From the NCBI RefSeq assembly GCF_003030345.1, contig NZ_CP028158.1, positions 930,001 through 994,000 of the forward strand: DNA of 64,000 nucleotides. Direction: 5' to 3'. The notes beneath the pieces were generated by a model, which did no database searches, was not told where the DNA came from, and worked only from the letters and a program-made list of their open reading frames with translations. Source of the stretch: Plantactinospora sp. BC1 (GTDB taxonomy: Bacteria; Actinomycetota; Actinomycetes; Mycobacteriales; Micromonosporaceae). How positions within the stretch are numbered: position 1 is the first letter of the stretch; every line of letters begins with the position of its first letter. The translations under genes were made by a program, and so were the position numbers. This document shows, one piece after another, positions 1-12,014 of the stretch.

Positions 1-2
1 GT

Positions 3-338
3 GGCGAGTGCCAGCGGATCAAGCTCGCCACCGAGCTGCACAAGGGCGGCACCATCTACGTGATGGACGAGCCGACGACCGGGCTGCACATGTCCGACAT
101 CCAGCACCTGCTCGACATCGTCGAGCGGCTGGTCGGCGGCGGGAACTCGGTCGTCGTGATCGAGCACAACCTCGACGTGATCAAGAACGCCGACTGGATC
201 ATCGACCTCGGTCCGGAGGGCGGCAGCCGGGGCGGCACGGTGCTCTTCGAGGGCACCCCGGTCCAACTGCTCGACGCCACCGGCTCGTACACGGCCGAAC
301 ACCTGCGACGCGACGTCGGGGCGGCCGTACCGGCCTGA
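3..338 (+). CDS. UvrA-like excinuclease ATPase, C-terminal fragment
   Basis: The reading frame enters from the left edge, so only the last 111 residues are visible. They start just after the ABC signature ([12 protein letters not shown]), then show the Walker B/D-loop stretch [10 protein letters not shown] and the switch histidine region [11 protein letters not shown], followed by the IDLGPEGG block typical of UvrA proteins. UvrA is the DNA-damage-recognising ATPase of nucleotide excision repair. Actinomycetes also carry shorter UvrA-like ATPases of uncertain role, and the fragment cannot separate these. The stop is TGA at 336-338. Confidence 0.85.
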   Translation, partial: GECQRIKLATELHKGGTIYVMDEPTTGLHMSDIQHLLDIVERLVGGGNSVVVIEHNLDVIKNADWIIDLGPEGGSRGGTVLFEGTPVQLLDATGSYTAEHLRRDVGAAVPA

Positions 339-347
339 AGCCGCGAA

Positions 348-404
348 CCGGACCCGCCGCCCGTGGTACGACTGCTTCGACAGCGGGGTGTACGGCGGGT
401 TCGG
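348..404 (+). terminator. Possible terminator after the UvrA-like gene
   Basis: CCGGACCCGCCG (348-359) can pair with CGGCGGGTTCGG (393-404), with one G-U-type mismatch, across a 33-nt loop. It starts 10 nt after the stop codon. The long loop and missing U-tract make it a weak call. Confidence 0.3.
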
Positions 405-462
405 GCAGGTCAGGACGGTAGCCGGTGGCCCGTGTGCGGCGGGTTGGGAGAGCGGGCGGCCG

Positions 463-1638
463 ATGGCGACGGGCAGACACTCCACGCTGATCCGCGACCC
501 GAGCCATCCGCAGCGGGCCACCCCGGTGGAGCTCTTCTACGACCTCGTCTTCGTCTTCATGCTGGCCCGGCTGGCCGAAGCGCTGATCATGAAGCTGAAC
601 CCGCTCGGCGCCTACCAGACGCTTCTGCTGCTGCTCGCGATCTGGTGGGTGTGGTCCTACACCAACCTGACCACCGACACCCTGGACTCGCGCCGGCCCG
701 CCGTCCAACTGGTGGTCATCACGATCATGCTCGGCAGCCTGCTGATCTCGACCGCGCTGCCCGAGGCGTTCGACGGCCGGGCCCTGCTCTTCGTCTCCTG
801 CTACGTCGGTATCCACCTGTTCCGCAGTACGGTCCTCGCGGTGATCCTGCGGGACCACCGGCTGCGGAACCGCCCGCTGCGCGGGATCTTCTGGTTCAGC
901 CTCTCCGGGGTGCTCTGGTTCACCGGGGTCTTCGTGGACGGCACCGCACGGCTGCTGCTCTGGACGGCCGCCCTGGCCATGGACTACCTGGGGCCGGTGC
1001 TGCGCTGGCCCACCCCGAGGATCGGACGTTCGCCGGCCTGGGAGTGGAACACCGCCGGCGAGCACCTGGCCGAGCGGTACCGCCAGTTCATCATCATCGC
1101 GCTCGGCGAGAGCGTGGTGATCACCGCCCGGACGGTACGGAGCACCAACTACGCGCCGGAGCAGGCCGCCGCCGTACTGGTCGCGTTCGGCAGCACGGTG
1201 CTGCTCTGGTGGATCTACTTCTACCGGGCGCGGGAGAAGCTCGGCAGCGCCATCATCGGCTCGGCCGACCCGGGCCGGGAGACCAAGTGGGCCGGGTACG
1301 CCCACCTGATCATGGTGGCCGGCGTCGTGCTGACCACGGTCGGCGACGAGCTGATCATCCGACACCCGATGGAGGACACCCCCGGCGGCTGGGTGGCGGT
1401 GATCGTCGGCGGTCCCACGCTCTTCCTCGCCGGCCGGATCCTGCTGGGACACGAGGTCTTCGTCCGGGTGGCCCGACCCTGGCTGGTCGGGATCGGGGTG
1501 CTGGTCGTGATGGCACCGGCGATGGTCCTGCTGCCGCCGCTGGCGGTCGCCGTCGCCGTCCTGCTCGTCCTGCTCGGAGTCGTCATCGCCGACGTGCTCA
1601 CGGTCGGCGAACCAGGCGGCACGCCCGGCATCACCTAG
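463..1638 (+). CDS. Low-temperature requirement A (LtrA) family membrane protein
   Basis: A protein of 391 residues, rich in hydrophobic helices (about ten by eye). It opens with the family-typical stretch ATPVELFYDLVFVFMLARLAEAL. The conserved histidine/glutamate-containing segment ERYRQFIIIALGESVVI lies mid-protein. LtrA was named from a Listeria cold-growth mutant; its molecular activity is not established. The ATG at 463 is preferred over an upstream in-frame GTG/ATG near 388 because homology starts after it and a purine-rich GGGAG lies 12 nt upstream. It stands alone between a UvrA-like gene and the convergent selB. Confidence 0.8.
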   Translation: MATGRHSTLIRDPSHPQRATPVELFYDLVFVFMLARLAEALIMKLNPLGAYQTLLLLLAIWWVWSYTNLTTDTLDSRRPAVQLVVITIMLGSLLISTALPEAFDGRALLFVSCYVGIHLFRSTVLAVILRDHRLRNRPLRGIFWFSLSGVLWFTGVFVDGTARLLLWTAALAMDYLGPVLRWPTPRIGRSPAWEWNTAGEHLAERYRQFIIIALGESVVITARTVRSTNYAPEQAAAVLVAFGSTVLLWWIYFYRAREKLGSAIIGSADPGRETKWAGYAHLIMVAGVVLTTVGDELIIRHPMEDTPGGWVAVIVGGPTLFLAGRILLGHEVFVRVARPWLVGIGVLVVMAPAMVLLPPLAVAVAVLLVLLGVVIADVLTVGEPGGTPGIT

Positions 1639-1678
1639 CGGCGGCGGCACGCCCGGTGGGGTGCTGGCGGCGCGGCAG

Positions 1679-3472
1679 CTACGAGCGGGCCGGGTCGAGA
1701 CCAGAACCGGCCGGGTCGCCGAGCACGATCCGGGCGTCGTCCGGCAGCCGACGGGTGCTTCCGCGCCGGTCCAGCAGTTCGAGCAGCGGCACCGCGACCC
1801 GCCGGGTCGTACCGAGGGCCTGCCGGGCGGTGCTGAGGGTGAACGGTTGCGGCAGCTCGGCGAGTACCCGGATCGCCCGATCGGGGGCGTCCGGCAGCAG
1901 GACGACGTTCTCGGCGAGCCTGAGCAGCGCACCGGCGCGTACCGCCGCGCCGATCTCCCGGTGCCCGAGCCCGACCTCGGCCAGCCGGGCCGCCTCCGGG
2001 GCCACGAACGGCCGCTCGGCCAGCTCCGCGCCGACCCGGCGTACCGCCCGGGCGACCTGCTCGGGCAGCGCGCCGGCCGCCCCGCCCGAGCCGATCCGGC
2101 CGTCCCGGGCCACCAGCGGCGCCGTGACCAGGGCCTCGACCAGGGCCCGGTCCGGCAGGTCCAGCAGCCGTCGGGCGGTCTCGACCGGCACCCCGGGCCC
2201 CAGCGGATGTGCCCGCGCCCACCGGGTCACCTCGTCGACCAGCCGCCGCCCGAGTTCCCGCCAGCGCACCGGGTCGGCGTGCCACTCCCCGGCCACCGGC
2301 GCGGTCGTCACCGTCACGCCCATCCGCTCCAGCTCGGACCGGCGGGCCAGGCCACGCCGGGCCAGCTCTGCCGCCTCGTCGGGGCGGCCGTCCAACCCGG
2401 CCAGCACCGCCGCCCGGCGGGCCGCCGCACCACGCCGGCTCAACCTCGGCGGTACGACGTCGAGCACCCGCACCCCGCCGGCCACGTGCCGCCGGCCGGG
2501 ATCCCGCAGCAACGCCCGGTCACCGATGCGCAGCGGCAGCGGCCGGTCCAGCCGGAGCCGGGCGGTGTCGACGCCGAGCGGGCGTACCCGGGCGGTCACC
2601 GCGGCGGAACCGACGTGCAGGGTGACCTCCGCCGGCAGCTCGGCCACCGGGTCCCCGGCGAGCCGGACGTCGACCAGGTCGGTCTGCTGGAACCGCCCCG
2701 GGGTGAGCAGCGCGTCGCCCCGGCCGACCTGCTCCCGGGCCACCCCGCGCAGGTTGACCGCGACCCGGGCCACCCCGGCCACCTCGGCGACCTGGGTACC
2801 CAGGGTCTGTAGCCCCCGGATCCGGACCCGCCGCCCGGTGCCGGTCAGCTCCAGCTCGTCACCGGTGCGCAGCACTCCCCCGCCGAGGGTGCCGGTCAGC
2901 ACCGTGCCGCTGCCCCGGATGGTGAACGCCCGGTCCACCCAGAGCCGCACCGGGCCGCTCGGCTCCGGCACCGGCAGCCGGGCGGCGAGCCGGTCCAGGG
3001 CGGCACGCAGCTGTGGCAGCCCCGCCCCGGTGGCCGCGCTGACCGCGACCGCCTCGACCTGGCCGAGCGAGGTGGCCGCGATCTCCGCGAGCGCCAGTTC
3101 GGTGGCGACGGCCGGGTCGGCCAGGTCGGTCCGGGTCACCACCAGCAGCCCGTGCCGGACGCCGAGCGCGTCCAGCGCGGCCAGGTGCTCGGCGGACTGC
3201 GGCATCCAGCCCTCGTCGGCGGCGACCACGAAGAGCGCGGCCGGGGCCGGGCCGACCCCGGCGAGCATGTTGGGGACGAACCGCTCGTGTCCGGGTACGT
3301 CCACGAAGGCCAGTACCGTCCCGGACGGCAGTGCGGTCCAGGCGAAGCCGAGGTCGATGGTCATGCCCCGGCGCCGCTCCTCCGCCCAGCGGTCCGGCTC
3401 CATCCCGGTCAGCGCCCGGACCAGGGTGGACTTGCCGTGGTCGACGTGTCCGGCGGTGGCGACGACCTGCAC
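1679..3472 (-). CDS. selB: Selenocysteine-specific translation elongation factor SelB
   Basis: A GTPase of 597 residues that delivers Sec-tRNA(Sec) to UGA codons marked by a SECIS hairpin. The N-terminus is QVVATAGHVDHGKSTL with the P-loop, followed by the switch region GMTIDLGFAW and the G3 motif DVPGHERFVPNM. The G4 position reads TRTD. Beta-barrel domains follow, then an Arg-rich C-terminal part with winged-helix character ending LDRRGSTRRLPDDARIVLG, the part that reads SECIS in known SelB. The GTG at 3472 is chosen because it directly precedes the conserved start and lies one base after the selA stop (TGA-C-GTG), so the pair is probably translationally coupled. A longer in-frame reading into selA is not conserved-looking. 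Confidence 0.93.
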   Translation of the reverse strand: MQVVATAGHVDHGKSTLVRALTGMEPDRWAEERRRGMTIDLGFAWTALPSGTVLAFVDVPGHERFVPNMLAGVGPAPAALFVVAADEGWMPQSAEHLAALDALGVRHGLLVVTRTDLADPAVATELALAEIAATSLGQVEAVAVSAATGAGLPQLRAALDRLAARLPVPEPSGPVRLWVDRAFTIRGSGTVLTGTLGGGVLRTGDELELTGTGRRVRIRGLQTLGTQVAEVAGVARVAVNLRGVAREQVGRGDALLTPGRFQQTDLVDVRLAGDPVAELPAEVTLHVGSAAVTARVRPLGVDTARLRLDRPLPLRIGDRALLRDPGRRHVAGGVRVLDVVPPRLSRRGAAARRAAVLAGLDGRPDEAAELARRGLARRSELERMGVTVTTAPVAGEWHADPVRWRELGRRLVDEVTRWARAHPLGPGVPVETARRLLDLPDRALVEALVTAPLVARDGRIGSGGAAGALPEQVARAVRRVGAELAERPFVAPEAARLAEVGLGHREIGAAVRAGALLRLAENVVLLPDAPDRAIRVLAELPQPFTLSTARQALGTTRRVAVPLLELLDRRGSTRRLPDDARIVLGDPAGSGLDPARS

Positions 3473-3473
3473 G

Positions 3474-4823
<1,350 letters not shown>

Positions 4824-4982
4824 CTCGCCGTAGAAACCCGTTCACCCGGCACTTAACCACACCTGATCTCCAGCCGCCCGGGGAAGTCCACGGCCCGGCC
4901 GTCGATCGACGCTGGAAGCAGCCGGCGACGTAGACCCGGCGACCCGGATGCGGGACGGTGCGTGGGCCGGTCCGGGCGCCGC

Positions 4983-5032
4983 CGTTCCACGCCCGGCCAG
5001 GCTGGACCGTTCCACGCCCGGCCAGGCTGGAC
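4983..5032. repeat. Two tandem 25-bp direct repeats
   Basis: Two identical 25-bp units (4983-5007 and 5008-5032), each starting CGTTCCACGCCCGGCC, lie in the gap upstream of selA and just beyond the 3' end of the hxlR-type gene. No function is evident. Confidence 0.8.
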
Positions 5033-5059
5033 GGTGGCGGTCGGAGCGCGCCGGGTGGG

Positions 5060-5524
5060 TCAGCTGGCCGGGGTGACCGCGCCGGGGCCGGGCAGCAGGT
5101 CGACGTCGGCGGCCCGGATCGGCTCGCCGCAGGCGGAACAGGTCAGCTCGACGTGCGCGACCTGCCCGCAGGCCCGGTGCCGGTGCAGCACGGGTGGGCC
5201 CGCCTCGCCGGCGGTCCACCGGTCACCCCAGCGGGCCATGACGAGGAGCAGGTCGCAGAGTTCCTGGCCCTTGTCGGTCAGCAGGTACTCGTGTCGCGGC
5301 GGGCGGTTCGAGTACTCCCGCCGCTGGAGGACACCGTTGTCGACCAGCCAGCGGAGCCGCTCGGCGAGCACCTTGGTGGAGATGCCGAGGTCCCGCTGGA
5401 GCTGGTCGAACCGGGTGATCCCGGCGTAGACGTCGCGCAGGATCAGCGGGGACCAGGGCTCTCCGACGACGTCCAGGGTGCGGGCGATCGAGCAGGCCAT
5501 CTCGGCGAACCGGGTCCGTTGCAT
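5060..5524 (-). CDS. HxlR family winged-helix transcriptional regulator
   Basis: A protein of 154 residues. The HxlR domain covers residues 5-110: CSIARTLDVVGEPWSPLILRD, then FDQLQRDLGISTKVLAERLRWLVDNGVLQRREYSNRPPRHEYLLTDKG. A C-terminal tail carries CGQ and a CSACGEP pair that may be a small metal or redox site. HxlR regulators often respond to aldehydes or redox stress. It is divergent from the DUF899 gene at 5626, and a symmetrical operator-like sequence lies between them (5542-5612), so it probably controls that gene and itself. TAGGGT, readable as a -10 on the minus strand, sits 6 bp before the ATG, so its transcript may be leaderless. Confidence 0.9.
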   Translation of the reverse strand: MQRTRFAEMACSIARTLDVVGEPWSPLILRDVYAGITRFDQLQRDLGISTKVLAERLRWLVDNGVLQRREYSNRPPRHEYLLTDKGQELCDLLLVMARWGDRWTAGEAGPPVLHRHRACGQVAHVELTCSACGEPIRAADVDLLPGPGAVTPAS

Positions 5525-5541
5525 GCCAGCACCCTAGTCGA

Positions 5542-5612
5542 GGTGACTTCCTTCAGGAAAGAGACTTCGGCTAGAGTGTGCCGGACCACAGCCTTTCTTC
5601 AGGGAAGTCACC
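5542..5612. promoter_or_regulatory. Inverted-repeat operator between hxlR-type gene and DUF899 gene
   Basis: GGTGACTTCC (5542-5551) and its exact inverse GGAAGTCACC (5603-5612) flank the divergent promoter region. Each arm continues into a smaller palindrome-like core (TTCCTTCAGGAA on the left, TTCTTCAGGGAA on the right). A TAGAGT -10-like element (5572-5577) for the DUF899 gene lies between the two sites. Paired sites around a divergent promoter fit binding by the adjacent HxlR protein; this is inferred. Confidence 0.65.
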
Positions 5613-5625
5613 GTAGGAGGAGATC

Positions 5626-6333
5626 ATGGACCGACCTCAGGTGGTACCGGCCGAGGAGTGGCGGGCCGCCCTGGCCGCGCTGCGCGACAAGGAGAAACAA
5701 CTCACCCGGGCGCTGGACGGCCTGGCCGCCGAGCGGCGCCGGATGCCGATGGTCCGCGTCGACCGGAACTACCGGTTCGTCGGCCCGGACGGGCCGGTGG
5801 GGCTGCCGGACCTGTTCGAGGGACGCCGGCAGCTCATCGTCTACTGCTTCATGTGGCACGGCGCCGACCACGTCTGCTCGGGCTGCGCGATGTTCACCGA
5901 CAACATCGGACACCTCGCCCACCTGCACGCCCGGGACACCTCGCTGGCGCTGGTCTCCCGGGGGCCGCTCGCCGAGATCCAGCCGGTGCGGGAGCGGATG
6001 GGCTGGTCGATCCCCTGGTACTCCTGCCCCGACGGCGACTTCAGCGGCGACATGGACGCGGGCGACGGATTCGGGCTCAACGTCTTCCTCCGGGACGGCG
6101 CCGACGTCTACCGCAGCTACTTCACCACCGACCGAGGGGTGGAACGGCTCGGCAGCGGTTGGACCTTCCTCGACCTGACGCCGTACGGGCGGCAGGAGAC
6201 CTGGGAGGACTCGCCGGACGGGTGGCCGCAGGGGCAGCCGTACGCATGGTGGCGGCTGCACGACGAGTATCCGGCGGAGCCCTCGTCGCCGAGCCGCACG
6301 GCCGACACCGACCCGGTGCGGGGGCGGAAGTGA
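5626..6333 (+). CDS. DUF899 family thioredoxin-like protein
   Basis: A protein of 235 residues with the DUF899 pattern: YRFVGPDGPVGLPDLFEGRRQLIVYCFMW, then the CSGC dithiol motif (HVCSGCAMFTDNIGHL), and the C-terminal segment GSGWTFLDLTPYGRQETWED. The family has a thioredoxin-like fold and is predicted to do dithiol/disulfide chemistry; no substrate is established. AGGAGGAGATC provides a strong ribosome site before ATG 5626. Its stop overlaps the GTG start of the next gene by 4 nt (GTGA), so the two are coupled. Confidence 0.85.
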   Translation: MDRPQVVPAEEWRAALAALRDKEKQLTRALDGLAAERRRMPMVRVDRNYRFVGPDGPVGLPDLFEGRRQLIVYCFMWHGADHVCSGCAMFTDNIGHLAHLHARDTSLALVSRGPLAEIQPVRERMGWSIPWYSCPDGDFSGDMDAGDGFGLNVFLRDGADVYRSYFTTDRGVERLGSGWTFLDLTPYGRQETWEDSPDGWPQGQPYAWWRLHDEYPAEPSSPSRTADTDPVRGRK

Positions 6334-6866
6334 GCGGCCGTACCCCCGTCGCCGAACTGCTCTTCCGGGCCGAGGACGCGGCACCGATGAGCCTGGACGA
6401 GGCGACGGTACGACCGTGGAGCCAGGCCCGGACGGCGTTGGAGTCGACGGCGAAGGGCTGGCTGTCGACCGTACGGCCGGACGGCCGCCCGCACGTCGCG
6501 CCGGTGATGCCGGTCTGGGCCGACGACGCGCCCTGCTTCACCACCCGCCCCGGCTCGCGCAAGGGCCGGAACCTGGCCGGCACACCGGCCTGCGCGCTCA
6601 GCGTCGCCGCCGCCGACCTCGACCTGGACCTCGTGCTGGAGGGTGATGCCGTCCGGCTGCGGGACCCGGCGCTGCTCCGGCGGGTGGCCGACGCCCTCGC
6701 GGAGAAGTACCGGTGGGAGCTGACGATCCGCGACGGTACCGTCCGCGATCCCGGACTGCCGGGTGAACCCGAGTACGCCTTCTACCGGATCACCGTGCTG
6801 CGCGGCTTCGGCTACGGCGCCGACGGGTCCACCGCGACCCGCTGGCGCTTCGACCGAACCGGCTGA
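6330..6866 (+). CDS. Pyridoxamine 5'-phosphate oxidase-like flavin-fold protein
   Basis: A protein of 178 residues with the split-barrel pattern KGWLSTVRPDGRPHVAPVMPVWADDAPCFTT, followed by a short-chain GDAVRLRDPALLRRVADAL region. Such proteins bind FMN, F420 or heme; the cofactor here is not clear. The GTG at 6330 is chosen because it forms a GTGA overlap with the DUF899 stop; ATG 6387 is a shorter alternative. It is likely coexpressed with the DUF899 protein, suggesting a shared redox role. Confidence 0.8.
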   Translation: MSGRTPVAELLFRAEDAAPMSLDEATVRPWSQARTALESTAKGWLSTVRPDGRPHVAPVMPVWADDAPCFTTRPGSRKGRNLAGTPACALSVAAADLDLDLVLEGDAVRLRDPALLRRVADALAEKYRWELTIRDGTVRDPGLPGEPEYAFYRITVLRGFGYGADGSTATRWRFDRTG

Positions 6867-6891
6867 CCCACGGGGGTGCGACCATGGTCCG

Positions 6892-7905
6892 ATGAGCACC
6901 GGGGAGCGCCATCGACTCACTCAGTACGCGCACGGCGGCGGCTGCGCCTGCAAGATCCCGCCGGGCGAGCTGGAGGAGGTGGTGGCCGGTCTGGTCGGCA
7001 CCTCCGCTCCGGCCGGGCCGGGTGACCTGCTGGTCGGGCTCGACGACGGCGACGACGCGGCGGTGGTCCGGTTGGAGTCGGGTACCGCCGTGGTGGCGAC
7101 CGCCGACTTCTTCACCCCGGTGGTCGACGACCCGTACGACTGGGGCCGGATCGCCGCCGCGAACGCCCTCTCCGACGTCTACGCGATGGGCGGTACCCCG
7201 GTGGTGGCGGTGAACCTGCTCGCCTGGCCCCGGGAGCTGCTGCCGCTGACCCTCGCCGCCGAGGTGCTGCGCGGCGGGCTCGACGTGGCCCGGGAGGCGG
7301 GCTGTCACGTCGCCGGTGGGCACAGCGTGGACGACCCCGAACCGAAGTACGGGATGGCGGTCACCGGGATCGCCGACCCGGAGCGGCTGATGCGGAACGA
7401 CGCCGGCCGGGCGGGGCTGCCGCTGACCCTGACCAAGCCGCTCGGGGTCGGGGTGCTCAACAGCCGGCACAAGCAGACCGGCGAGGTGTTCGGGCAGGCG
7501 GTGGCGGCGATGACCGAACTGAACCGGGACGCCTCGGTGGCGGCGGTGGCGGCCGGGATCCGGTGTGCCACCGACGTGACCGGGTTCGGGCTGCTCGGCC
7601 ACCTGCACAAGCTGGCCCGGGCGTCCGGGTTGACGGCCCGGGTGGAGGCGTCCGCCGTACCGTATCTGGACGGCGCCCGGGCGGCGCTGGCCGAGGGTTT
7701 CGTCAGCGGCGGCACCCGGCGGAACCTGGCCTGGGTGCGCCCGCACCTCGACGCGGCCGGGGTCGCCGAGGAGGAGTTGCTGCTGCTGGCCGACGCGCAG
7801 ACCTCCGGCGGGCTGCTGCTCGCCGGTGAGCTGCCCGGCCATCCGGTGGTCGGCGAGCTGCTGCCGGCCCGGGGCGACGGGCGGACCCTGGTCGTCACCG
7901 GCTGA
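6892..7905 (+). CDS. selD: Selenide, water dikinase (selenophosphate synthetase) SelD
   Basis: A protein of 337 residues that makes selenophosphate from selenide and ATP. The N-terminal catalytic motif reads HGGGCACK: the first cysteine occupies the position that is Cys or Sec in the family, and the lysine matches the catalytic lysine after it. DDGDDAAVV, ATADFFTPVVDDPYDWGRIAAANALSDVYAMGG, GGHSVDDPEPKYG and TDVTGFGLLGHL are family blocks. ATG 6892 starts just before these. Unlike selA and selB, it is on the plus strand, about 2 kb away. Confidence 0.93.
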   Translation: MSTGERHRLTQYAHGGGCACKIPPGELEEVVAGLVGTSAPAGPGDLLVGLDDGDDAAVVRLESGTAVVATADFFTPVVDDPYDWGRIAAANALSDVYAMGGTPVVAVNLLAWPRELLPLTLAAEVLRGGLDVAREAGCHVAGGHSVDDPEPKYGMAVTGIADPERLMRNDAGRAGLPLTLTKPLGVGVLNSRHKQTGEVFGQAVAAMTELNRDASVAAVAAGIRCATDVTGFGLLGHLHKLARASGLTARVEASAVPYLDGARAALAEGFVSGGTRRNLAWVRPHLDAAGVAEEELLLLADAQTSGGLLLAGELPGHPVVGELLPARGDGRTLVVTG

Positions 7906-7935
7906 GCAGCCCGGTCACGGCCGCGGAACGCGGAA

Positions 7936-7968
7936 CGGGTCCCCGGGATCGACGATCCCGGGGACCCG
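7936..7968. terminator. Bidirectional terminator between selD and the chvE-type gene
   Basis: A perfect 15-bp stem, CGGGTCCCCGGGATC (7936-7950) with its inverse (7954-7968) and a 3-nt loop, lies between two convergent genes that end at 7905 and 7995. Confidence 0.8.
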
Positions 7969-7994
7969 GAGGTGCAACCCGCTGCTACTGCTGC

Positions 7995-9101
7995 TTACTT
8001 GGCGCCAGCGGTGAGCGGGGCCAGCTTCGGGTCGTTGGCGTACGCCTCGACCACGTTCTTCTTGGTGACGATCAGCGGCTCCAGCAGGTTGGCCGGGACG
8101 ACCTTGGCACCGTTGTCGTAGGACTCGGTGTCGTTGGTCTTCGCCTCGTTGCCGGCCTGGAGGGCCTTGACCATCTCGATGGTCTCCTTGACCAGGTTCC
8201 GGGTGTCCTTGTTGATCGTGGAGTACTGCTCGCCCGCCACGATCGACTTGACCGACTCCACCTCGGAGTCCTGCCCGGTGACCACCGGCAGCGGCTTGCC
8301 GGTGCCCTTGACCGAGGTCAGGATCGCCCGGGCCAGGGTGTCGTTCGGGGAGAGCACACCGTCCAGCGTCTTGCTGCTGTAGGTGGAGGTGAGCAGCGAG
8401 TCCATCCGCCGCTGGGCGTTCTCGGCCTTCCAGCCGTCGGTGGCGGTCTGCTTGATGTCGGTCTGACCCGAGCCGACCACCACGTTGCCGGCGTCGATCT
8501 CCTTCTTCAGCACGTCCATCGCGCCGTCGAAGAAGACACCCGAGTTGTTGTCGTCCGGCGAGCCGGAGAAGAGCTCGATGGTGTACGGGCCGTTCGGCTT
8601 CTTGGCCTTCATGCCCTCCAGCAGGGCCTGGCCCTGGAGCTGGCCGACCTTGAAGTTGTCGTACGCGACGTAGTAGTCGACGTCCTTGGTGTTCTTGATC
8701 AGCCGGTCGTACGCGATCACGTACGCGCCGGCCTGCTTGGCCTGCTCGACCTGGGTGGTGAGCTGCGCGGCGTCGGTCGCACCGATGACGATCACCTTCG
8801 CACCCTTGGTGACCATCGCCGAGATCTGCGCCTGCTGGTCGGCGACCGTGCTGGTGGCGCCGGCGTACTGGACGTCGGACTGGAAGCCGGCCTCCTTGAG
8901 CCCGTTGGTGAACAGGTCACCGGCGAGCACCCAGTTCTCGGAGGTCTTGGCCGGCAGCGCCACACCGATCAGCGAGTTGGCGGCGAAGCCCTTCTCGGAA
9001 CCGGCCTCTCCGCCGCCGTCACCGGACCGTTCGGAGCAGGCCGTGAGGGCCAGCAGGGCGATGGCGCCGGCGGCGACACCCCTGGCTAGGAATCTACGCA
9101 T
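7995..9101 (-). CDS. chvE: Sugar ABC transporter substrate-binding lipoprotein (ChvE type)
   Basis: A protein of 368 residues with a lipoprotein signal (MRRFLARGVAAGAIALLALTAC, lipidated Cys22), so it is anchored outside the membrane. The body is a periplasmic-binding-protein type 1 fold: LIGVALPAKTSENWVLAGD, VIVIGATDAAQL and AYVIAYDRLI. It resembles the ChvE multiple-monosaccharide binding family. It is the last gene of a minus-strand operon, after ATPase (10467-12014) and permease (9172-10470), separated from the permease by 70 nt that hold a stem-loop. The sugar specificity cannot be read from sequence by eye. Confidence 0.88.
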   Translation of the reverse strand: MRRFLARGVAAGAIALLALTACSERSGDGGGEAGSEKGFAANSLIGVALPAKTSENWVLAGDLFTNGLKEAGFQSDVQYAGATSTVADQQAQISAMVTKGAKVIVIGATDAAQLTTQVEQAKQAGAYVIAYDRLIKNTKDVDYYVAYDNFKVGQLQGQALLEGMKAKKPNGPYTIELFSGSPDDNNSGVFFDGAMDVLKKEIDAGNVVVGSGQTDIKQTATDGWKAENAQRRMDSLLTSTYSSKTLDGVLSPNDTLARAILTSVKGTGKPLPVVTGQDSEVESVKSIVAGEQYSTINKDTRNLVKETIEMVKALQAGNEAKTNDTESYDNGAKVVPANLLEPLIVTKKNVVEAYANDPKLAPLTAGAK

Positions 9102-9133
9102 TGCAGGTTGCCCTTCTTTACAGGGTGGTGGGG

Positions 9134-9160
9134 GGTGGGGCGGAGGTTTTCCGCCCCACC
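9134..9160 (-). promoter_or_regulatory. Intercistronic stem-loop before the chvE-type gene
   Basis: GGTGGGGCGG (9134-9143) pairs with CCGCCCCACC (9151-9160) around a 7-nt loop, between the permease stop and the binding-protein start. It may protect or terminate part of the transcript and so set the high binding-protein to permease ratio usual for such systems. Confidence 0.5.
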
Positions 9161-9171
9161 AGCGGTGACCG

Positions 9172-10466
9172 TCAACGGGCCACCGGAGTCTTGGCGGGCT
9201 CCTGGCCCGTCTCGACGCTGGGCGCCGGCGGGGCGGGTGCCTCCCGGCGGAAGGGTCGGGTCACCGATCCGATGACCGAGAAACGTCCGCGGTTCTTGTT
9301 GTAGACGTCGAACGCGACGGCCAGCAGCAGGACCAGGCCCTTGATGATCTGGACCCGGTCCGAGCCGACACCCATCAGCTGGAGACCGTTGTTGAGCACG
9401 GCCATCACCAGACCACCGACGATCGAGCCGCTGATCGTGCCGAGGCCGCCGGAGACCGCCGCGCCGCCGATGAAGACCGCGGCGATGGCGTCCAGCTCCC
9501 AGCCGATGCCGTCCTGCGGGCCGGAGGCGGCCGACCGGGCGACGAAGATCATGCCGGCCAGCGCGGCCAGGATCGACATGTTCATCATGACCAGGAAGTT
9601 GACCCGCTTGAGCTTGACGCCGGAGAGCTCCGCGGCCCGCGCGTTGCCGCCGACCGCGTAGATGTGCCGGCCGCCGGCGGTGTTCCGGGTGATGAAGGAG
9701 TAGATCACCACCAGTACGCCGAGGATGATGCCGGAGATCGGGAAGCTGGTACCGACCCGGCCGCCGGCGAACCGGAAGGCCGCGTAGAGGATCACCGCGA
9801 CCGGCACGGCGACCCGGATGACCGAGATCCACAGCGGCGCGACGTCGGCGTCCATCTCCCGCCGGGTACGCCGGACCTTCCACTCCCGGACCACCACGGC
9901 GATCGCGACGAGCAGGCCGAGCAGCAGGGTGAGGTTGTTGTAGCCGGTGTCCGGACCGACCTCCGGCAGGAAGCCGGCGCCGATCACCTTGAAGCCCTCC
10001 GGCACCGGGATGGTGTCGGCGCTGCCGATGAACTGGTTGCCGCCCCGGAACAGCATCATGCCGGCCAGGGTGACGATGAACGCCGGTACCCCGATGTAGG
10101 CCACCCAGAAGCCCTGCCAGGCGCCGATCGCGGCGCCGACGAGCAGGCCGAAGAGGATCGCCACCGGCCAGGGCAGCGACCAGTCCTGCATGGACTGGGC
10201 CACCACGATCCCGACGAAGGCGGCGATCGAGCCGACCGACAGGTCGATGTGACCGGCGACGATCACCATCAGCATCCCGATGGCCAGGATCAGGATGTAC
10301 GAGTACTGGCTGACCAGCGAGATCATGTTGCTCGAGTTCAGCGTCAGCCCGTCGGTCAGGATCTGGAACAGCAGGACGATCGCCACCAGCGTGAAGATCA
10401 TCCCGAACTGCCGGGCGTTGGATGTCGTCCCCGCGAACAGGGACTTCTGGAGTTCCTTTATGCGAC

Positions 10467-10470
<4 letters not shown>
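9172..10470 (-). CDS. mmsB: Sugar ABC transporter permease (MmsB/GguB type)
   Basis: A protein of 432 residues with many membrane helices and the branched-chain/ribose-type permease signature. Marker segments are [44 protein letters not shown] and [25 protein letters not shown]. The long loop with [19 protein letters not shown] is typical of multiple-monosaccharide permeases. The start is GTG 10470, overlapping the stop of the ATPase gene by 4 nt (GTGA). Confidence 0.88.

Positions 10471-12014
<1,544 letters not shown>

Noticed and set aside
4824-5059. tRNA-Sec gene near selA
   Set aside because: No acceptor/T-arm pattern with GGTTCGA and a TCA anticodon could be found in the gap or in other intergenic regions scanned by eye.
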